From positions 478,692 through 542,691 of the forward strand of contig NZ_CP104395.1 in the NCBI RefSeq assembly GCF_029207735.1: a DNA stretch of 64,000 nt. Reading direction: 5' to 3'. The notes below the pieces were generated by a model, which saw only the letters and a program-made list of their open reading frames with translations, was not told the origin of the DNA and searched no databases. Each line of letters opens with the position of its first letter. The first letter of the stretch is position 1. A program made the position numbers and the translations under genes. The stretch is from Candidatus Nanohalococcus occultus (lineage in GTDB: Archaea; Nanohalarchaeota; Nanosalinia; Nanosalinales; Nanosalinaceae). This document shows positions 61,334 through 64,000 of the stretch, piece by piece.

Positions 61334-61615
61334 TTACCGGTAGCTCGTGTTTTCCAGTCCTATCTCCGCGAGAAACAGGTGTGCGGCGATCTGGTGAGAG
61401 CAGGTATCTCCCTGGAAGGCGCACGGACAGAAAGTCTCCCCTGTATCGATATCGACCCCCAAGGTGTAATCCGAGGTGTTTCCCTCAACCTTGAACTGGT
61501 AACGGTCATCGGAGCCGAAAAGCAGCTTTATCCGCTCCTCATCCACTATTTTCCGTGCCTTACCCCATTTGTGTAGATTCTCCCGTTGAGGTCTCGAGAT
61601 GTTTTCAAAGTCCAT
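61334..61615 (-). CDS. SWIM zinc-finger protein
   Basis: 93 aa. FCPCAFQGDTCSHQIAAHLF is a complete SWIM motif, C63-x-C65-x6-C72-x-H74. The N-terminal half is basic (NLHKWGKARKIVDEERIKLL) and could bind nucleic acid. Stand-alone SWIM proteins are common in halophilic archaea, and some work with DNA-recombination proteins. Confidence 0.85.
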   Translation of the reverse strand: MDFENISRPQRENLHKWGKARKIVDEERIKLLFGSDDRYQFKVEGNTSDYTLGVDIDTGETFCPCAFQGDTCSHQIAAHLFLAEIGLENTSYR

Positions 61616-61670
61616 AGACAGTGTTTTGTCACCGAAGCTTCAAAACCTGTTGCCGACAGTTCAACCAAAA

Positions 61671-62300
61671 CTATTCCTGTTCTCTATCGATCAGAACAGC
61701 TCTCATCGGAGCGCCATCAGCAGCTATCTTCAACGGCATACCGGAGAAAACATACCTGCCTGGCTCTGCTTTCGATAGATCCAGTCCTTCGATCACAGTC
61801 ATTCTTTCATTAGCCCTGAGATGAGCTTCCTCCGCTTTCCGCCCTCCATCGAACTTTACAAGACTCAGATGATCTATTCCAACAGTACGGACGTTTTGAT
61901 CCACTAAATACTCAGCTGCGTCTAAAGTAAGGTATGTAAAATCTTTACGGAATTTTTCGAGACCTTCCAGAGAGTTTTCGGTTTTCAAAAGCACTATACC
62001 GGTTTTAATTTCTTTTTCCTCTAAGTCTGCTCTCTCAACGTTTTCATCACACCCGGTGAGATCCAGTACCTGGCAGTCGCCGTAGAAGTTTTCCAGGTCG
62101 ATCTGTTTTACAGTCTCACCGTCTTCCTTGACGTGTTGGAGGGCATCGACGTGTGTGCCGGTATGGCTTCCAATACAGATCCTCGATTCGGTGGTAGAAT
62201 CCTCCGGGATCTGCCTGTACCTTTCTATCTCCGGTGAAGGATTTCCAGGGTAAACCGGCATGTCCTCGGAGACCTCCATCGAGATATCTATTATTCGCAT
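61671..62300 (-). CDS. Cyclase-family hydrolase (kynurenine formamidase-like)
   Basis: 209 aa. The metal motif is HTGTHVDALQH (about residues 46-56), with an N-terminal DISMEVSEDMPVYPGNP. A later VGIDHLSLVKFDG segment completes the family pattern. These zinc enzymes hydrolyse N-formylkynurenine or other amides or lactones; the substrate is unclear without other tryptophan-degradation genes nearby. Confidence 0.9.
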   Translation of the reverse strand: MRIIDISMEVSEDMPVYPGNPSPEIERYRQIPEDSTTESRICIGSHTGTHVDALQHVKEDGETVKQIDLENFYGDCQVLDLTGCDENVERADLEEKEIKTGIVLLKTENSLEGLEKFRKDFTYLTLDAAEYLVDQNVRTVGIDHLSLVKFDGGRKAEEAHLRANERMTVIEGLDLSKAEPGRYVFSGMPLKIAADGAPMRAVLIDREQE

Positions 62301-62344
62301 AGGAAAAATTAGTCTCAGGAGACTTTAACATTTGACGAAGAGAG

Positions 62345-62749
62345 CTAGACTTCGATATATCCGTCCTTAATGTCTTGGAGAACCGTTCCTGTGTGAAGAG
62401 CCACTGCCAGCATCAGGAAAATCACCAGCAACGAGAGATCAACTCCGAACTCAAGGAAACCTACGGCCTCAAAATTCCTTGTGGAACCATAAAAGGCAGA
62501 TAAACCTCCTACCAGACCTCCGAAAGCGCCTCCCCAGTAGTTCAGCCCATCCCTTCTAACAAATGCCAAAGGCAGGTCGAACTCATCGCTCAGCTTTTTC
62601 ATCGAGTAAACTACCGCAGATATCCCCAGAACCGAAACCAGGAACCTGATCGGCGTATGAGCAAAGTAGCTAAGAACGCCGACAACCAGTACTGCGGCAA
62701 AACCTGCGACTCCAAGCTTCTGATCCGATGTAACGTTTTCTAAAACCAT
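62345..62749 (-). CDS. Small membrane protein
   Basis: 134 aa with about four membrane helices (GVAGFAAVLVVGVLSYFA, FLVSVLGISAVVYSM, GGAFGGLVGGLSAFYG, LSLLVIFLMLAVALHTG). No family recognised. Monocistronic, 45 bp after msrA on the same strand. Confidence 0.6.
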   Translation of the reverse strand: MVLENVTSDQKLGVAGFAAVLVVGVLSYFAHTPIRFLVSVLGISAVVYSMKKLSDEFDLPLAFVRRDGLNYWGGAFGGLVGGLSAFYGSTRNFEAVGFLEFGVDLSLLVIFLMLAVALHTGTVLQDIKDGYIEV

Positions 62750-62794
62750 AACAGAAGTTTTCCAGCCGGGTTTTTAACGTTTTTTGGCATAAGC

Positions 62795-63310
62795 CTAGCT
62801 TTGAGACTCTTTAAGAAAACTTTCTCTGCCGCTGGCTTTCTTGTACCGTTTGTAACGACCTGGGTTTTTCTTCGAGTAGTCTTGGTGTTTCTCCTCGGCC
62901 GGGAAAAACGTTGTAAACTCTTCGATAACTGTTGCTATCGGTTTTTCGAACCTCCCTGAGTTTTCAAGCCGTTGTCGGGATTCTTCCGCCTGTTTTCTCT
63001 GTTTTTCGTTGTGGAAATAGATGGCTGTGGTGTACTGGAAGCCTTTATCGGCGAACTGGCCGTCCGGGTCAGTCGGATCGATGTTTTTCCAGAAGATATC
63101 CAGTAGTTCGGAGTAAGATACAGTCTCAGGGTTAAACTTGAGCTGTACGGCCTCTCTGTGATCTGTTTTACCCGTGGAGACTTCAGAGTATTTTGCGTTT
63201 TTCTCTTCGCCGCCGGCATAGCCGCTTGTCGCTTCCAATACGCCCTCTGTCTCTTTGAGTACTGCTTCGATACACCAGAAACATCCTCCTGCGAAAGTCG
63301 CAGTCTTCAG
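62795..63310 (-). CDS. msrA: Peptide methionine sulfoxide reductase MsrA with non-standard start
   Basis: 171 aa if it begins at the CTG at 63310. The catalytic motif GGCFWC (Cys10) needs this upstream start; TTG 63238 would remove the active site. The protein then continues SGYAGGEEKNAKYSEVSTGK, with TDHREAVQLKF and DPDGQFADKGFQYTTAIYF, all normal MsrA. No ATG, GTG or TTG lies in frame before the catalytic Cys. An AGGAGGT ribosome site lies 10 nt before CTG. An in-frame TAG (63328) separates it from an ATG at 63346. The start choice is therefore inferred. MsrA reduces Met-S-sulfoxide in proteins. Confidence 0.85.
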   Translation of the reverse strand: MKTATFAGGCFWCIEAVLKETEGVLEATSGYAGGEEKNAKYSEVSTGKTDHREAVQLKFNPETVSYSELLDIFWKNIDPTDPDGQFADKGFQYTTAIYFHNEKQRKQAEESRQRLENSGRFEKPIATVIEEFTTFFPAEEKHQDYSKKNPGRYKRYKKASGRESFLKESQS

Positions 63311-63433
63311 ATCCTTACCGACCTCCTAATCTGACTCGGATGGCATACAGTATTAACGGGTTTTCAGAGTCTAAAAATGTGTGAACTGTGTGAAATCGTT
63401 ACGTTCAATAAGATTCAACAACCAGGCTACGGT

Positions 63434-64000
63434 ATGTCGAAGAAAATACTGATCACAGGCGCGAGCGGAACTGTCGGTACCGCAGCAGCAAAGCATCTAG
63501 CAAGCGAAGGACATTACGTTATAGGAGTGAGCAGATCGGTCGATGAAAACTGTTACTCCGAGTGCCATCAGCTGGATTTACTGGACGGAAAAGACCTTGA
63601 GAGACTGGAGGACGTTCTTGAAGACGTTGACGTGGTCTTCCACTTGGCTTGGAACGTCGGAGTTGAAAACTTCGATACCGGTGAAAAATGGCCTGGAAAC
63701 ATGGAGATGTATGAAAACGTGTTGAATGCGGCCGCAAAAGCAGAGGTATCAACCTTCATCAACGGATCTTCGATACACGCAGGCACAGGCTCGATACCGG
63801 CTTATACGGTCGAGGCGAGTCTGGAAGATACCCCGGAACCGTATCGTAGTAGCATTGATCCGGAAACCGACTTTGATCTCCGAAAAGAGGAACCTGAAAA
63901 ACTGCTTTCAGCGCTTGAAGACGATCCCGACAGTCCCTACGGAGAGTCAAAGGTTGAGACCGAACACGTACTCAGAGAGAAAGTTGAAGACGGCGTCTTC
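63434..64000 (+). CDS. NAD-dependent epimerase/dehydratase (3' end cut by window edge)
   Basis: 189 codons visible from ATG 63434 (ATG 63377 is in frame and would add 19 residues). The short-chain Rossmann motif is KILITGASGTVGTAAAKHLA (TGASGxxG, residues 8-15), then VFHLAWNVG (the usual HLAA) and FINGSSIHAG. The YGESK near residue 175 is the catalytic Tyr-x-x-x-Lys. Acts on nucleotide sugars or steroid-like substrates. It may contribute to the sugar-nucleotide pathway seen at 22-29 kb. Confidence 0.92.
   Translation, partial: MSKKILITGASGTVGTAAAKHLASEGHYVIGVSRSVDENCYSECHQLDLLDGKDLERLEDVLEDVDVVFHLAWNVGVENFDTGEKWPGNMEMYENVLNAAAKAEVSTFINGSSIHAGTGSIPAYTVEASLEDTPEPYRSSIDPETDFDLRKEEPEKLLSALEDDPDSPYGESKVETEHVLREKVEDGVF

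Noticed and set aside
63326-63346. Reassigned TAG (pyrrolysine-type) in msrA
   Set aside because: The peptide before TAG is only six residues and not conserved in MsrA; a CTG start explains the gene with fewer assumptions. I left it as an alternative only.
1-64000. CRISPR arrays, insertion sequences or attachment sites
   Set aside because: I saw no regularly spaced repeats, transposase motifs (other than the decayed fragment near 48.8 kb of unknown family) or direct repeats flanking the tRNAs.

Overview
The window looks like chromosomal DNA of a halophilic archaeon, most likely a DPANN lineage such as Nanohaloarchaeota. This is an inference from gene content, not a database match. The archaeal signs are ribosomal proteins L10e (29694-30221) and L40e (39662-39823), MBF1, Dph2, a DUF1931 histone-like protein, TATA-type promoters and archaeal tRNA-Asp and tRNA-Thr. 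The haloarchaeal flavour comes from very acidic proteins, a haloarchaea-type PiT permease, an HVO_A0114-type regulator and an amphi-Trp protein. Base composition is moderate, below that of most haloarchaea (judged by eye, not computed). Genes are tightly packed with many ATGA or TAATG overlaps. I see no CRISPR array, no intact insertion sequence and no rRNA gene.

Layout. 1-7.2 kb: a PIN-ATPase-KH protein cut by the left edge, then nrdR and class II nrdJ behind a promoter with two perfect NrdR-box-like palindromes, then small zinc-ribbon and membrane proteins. 7.2-16.2 kb: secreted proteins, PiT phosphate permease, a cold-shock protein, a possible ADP-ribosyltransferase-fold protein, YchF and several orphans. 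16.2-22.5 kb: hisS, a ROK sugar kinase, YdjM-type membrane protein, MBF1, an ArsR-type regulator facing a DUF4349 protein, the DUF1931 gene and a divergent toxin/antitoxin-like pair. 22.2-29.1 kb: a minus-strand sugar-nucleotide operon (Gfo/Idh oxidoreductase, two nucleotidyltransferases with beta-helix tails, a HAD-like phosphatase, a HAD-phosphohexomutase fusion). 29.2-40 kb: L10e, a shortened PEP-synthase-like protein, dph2, a metalloprotease, a flavoprotein, an ABC exporter, a PAP2 phosphatase, L40e and two tRNAs.

40-52 kb holds a redox/sulfur block (zinc dehydrogenase, cupin, rhodanese-metallo-beta-lactamase, TusA, DsrE, HTH regulator) and a copper block (CopB-type ATPase, Met/His-rich membrane protein, DUF305, PadR-TRASH sensor) whose promoters share a short motif, then a second cold-shock gene with a TTG start. 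52-58 kb carries an AddAB-like helicase-nuclease pair facing rmuC. 58.6-59.1 kb is a gene-free stretch that folds into nested hairpins and is best explained as an unassigned structured RNA on the minus strand. 59-64 kb has membrane proteins, a SWIM protein, a cyclase-family hydrolase, msrA (which lacks a normal start codon) and an epimerase cut by the right edge.

The most unusual observations are the structured RNA, the shared copper-block motif, the msrA start with an in-frame TAG upstream, the HAD-phosphohexomutase fusion with altered loops, the archaeal AddAB-like pair, and the ART-like orphan at 11909-13189.
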